DNA of 35,604 nucleotides, taken from positions 1-35,604 of the IMG/VR virus record IMGVR_UViG_3300024353_000200. One strand, 5' to 3'. The notes under the pieces were generated by a model. It ran no database searches. It was not told where the DNA came from and was given only the letters and a program-made list of their open reading frames with translations. Both the position numbers and the translations under genes were made by a program. Positions 35,032 to 35,604 of the stretch are shown in pieces. Each line of letters begins with the position of its first letter. Position 1 is the stretch's first letter. Source of the DNA: a virus.

Positions 35032-35604
35032 ATGATAGATTGGAATGAGATTGAGAAAAAAATTAAGACAATTTCCATTTTTGAAACTTTTGAAACACAT
35101 TTAGACCCAAGGAAAATGGCAGTTATTAGAAAACATGCTAAACAAATGCGAAAAATTAACTCGGTTTATAGCGAATTGCTTAAAAAAATCAGTTGGACTT
35201 CAATATCTAAAACCGAAGAGACTTTACTTATAATTATATACACATTGTTTTTGACGGAAGGACTTCTCGGTTTCGGGATGAATATGATTATTTACGCTTT
35301 GATGCTGAAAGGACATCATGATATTTGGTTTGAGTGGAAACAAAGGTTTGTTTCTTCTTTTGACGAACTTTTCGAAGTTCGGTTATCTGTAAGATTGAAG
35401 TTTTTGGAAAAGCACGAGTTTGAGTTTTTTTCTGAAATATGCCCTAAAGATATAAGAGACACAATAGCCCACTTAAATTTCGATATTGGTTCTGATGGAA
35501 CTATTTGTATAAAGCAAAAAAAGAAATATACAAAGGAACAGTTGGAGACTAAGATTTTTAATGTTGTAAGATTAATGGGCTTGCTTGGTGAGGCACTTGA
35601 ATGA
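35032..35604 (+). CDS. HEPN-like protein
   Basis: 190 residues from ATG 35032 to TGA at the window edge. Entirely helical, with a hydrophobic helix (TEETLLIIIYTLFLTEGLLG, about 61-80) and the motif DIRDTIAHLNF (R142, H147), the R-X4-H core of HEPN ribonucleases. DIGSDGTICIKQKKKYTKEQ and an amphipathic terminal helix follow, as in the widespread RNAIAH-type family. HEPN proteins cut RNA in toxin-antitoxin and abortive-infection systems. No obvious antitoxin (MNT or RHH) overlaps it, although the RHH-zinc gene lies 1 kb upstream. Probable defence or superinfection-exclusion cargo. Confidence 0.65.
   Translation: MIDWNEIEKKIKTISIFETFETHLDPRKMAVIRKHAKQMRKINSVYSELLKKISWTSISKTEETLLIIIYTLFLTEGLLGFGMNMIIYALMLKGHHDIWFEWKQRFVSSFDELFEVRLSVRLKFLEKHEFEFFSEICPKDIRDTIAHLNFDIGSDGTICIKQKKKYTKEQLETKIFNVVRLMGLLGEALE

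Noticed and set aside
1-35604. Attachment sites or terminal repeats marking an integrated provirus or circular genome
   Set aside because: No integrase gene and no long direct match between the two ends that I could see, so integration or circularity cannot be claimed.

Overview
The window looks like most or all of the genome of an archaeal head-tailed virus (Caudoviricetes-type), or a provirus of that type. It carries a complete set of head-tail virion genes. Its intergenic regions hold archaeal TATA boxes (for example near 33569-33583 and 25788-25801) rather than bacterial -35/-10 pairs. It also has a HerA-like ATPase, many ribbon-helix-helix (RHH) and zinc-ribbon mini-proteins, and surface proteins rich in N-glycosylation sequons. 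Starts are often TTG or GTG behind strong Shine-Dalgarno (SD) sequences. A host in the Bathyarchaeia/TACK range would fit, but that is inference. I see no integrase, DNA polymerase, primase, tRNA or CRISPR array.

Left two thirds (1-23547, plus strand) form the late region. It runs ParB-Dam fusion, small and large terminase, and a membrane-anchored surface protein. A roughly 0.7 kb gene-free block packed with nested inverted repeats follows, probably a large structured RNA. Then come two mini-genes, portal, head-morphogenesis protein, prohead protease, scaffold-like protein, decoration protein and an encapsulin-like HK97-fold major capsid protein. After several small proteins there is a transglutaminase-like protein, a Cys-cluster protein and two very large fibre/adhesin genes. 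Next are the head-tail connectors, tail terminator, tail tube, an apparently frameshifted tail chaperone, an extremely short tape-measure protein and a baseplate/hub protein. Genes mostly overlap by 1-20 nt. T-runs after the protease (8345-8351) and at 11694-11700 probably divide the region into transcription units.

Middle (23548-26201): a minus-strand partition/regulation module made of an HTH protein, ParB and an RHH protein, with no ParA. It is bracketed by a 19-bp inverted repeat (23724-23742 and 25815-25833). A further small HTH gene lies outside it.

Right (26366-33527, minus strand): one dense early operon of about 18 mostly small genes coupled by ATGA, TTGA or CTGA overlaps. It encodes RHH and zinc-ribbon proteins, a second free ParB-like protein, a Vsr/DUF559-like nuclease, a RyR-like protein, a HerA-like ATPase, an ASCH protein, a Gp37/Gp68-type radical-SAM protein, a glutamate-rich protein and an HNH protein. 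It starts at a divergent promoter (33528-33683) carrying four TGC[A/G]GTAA boxes. That promoter also fires rightward into an RHH-zinc regulator, a PD-(D/E)XK nuclease, a broken gene and a HEPN-like protein, which together resemble an accessory or defence cargo.

The observations most worth following are the large structured RNA between terminase and portal, recurrent non-standard start codons (ATA, CTG) behind perfect SD sequences, the 209-residue tape measure, the likely +1 frameshift, the encapsulin-like capsid protein, and the inverted-repeat-bounded ParB module. Residue numbers were counted by hand, and family assignments rest on remembered family patterns, not on searches.
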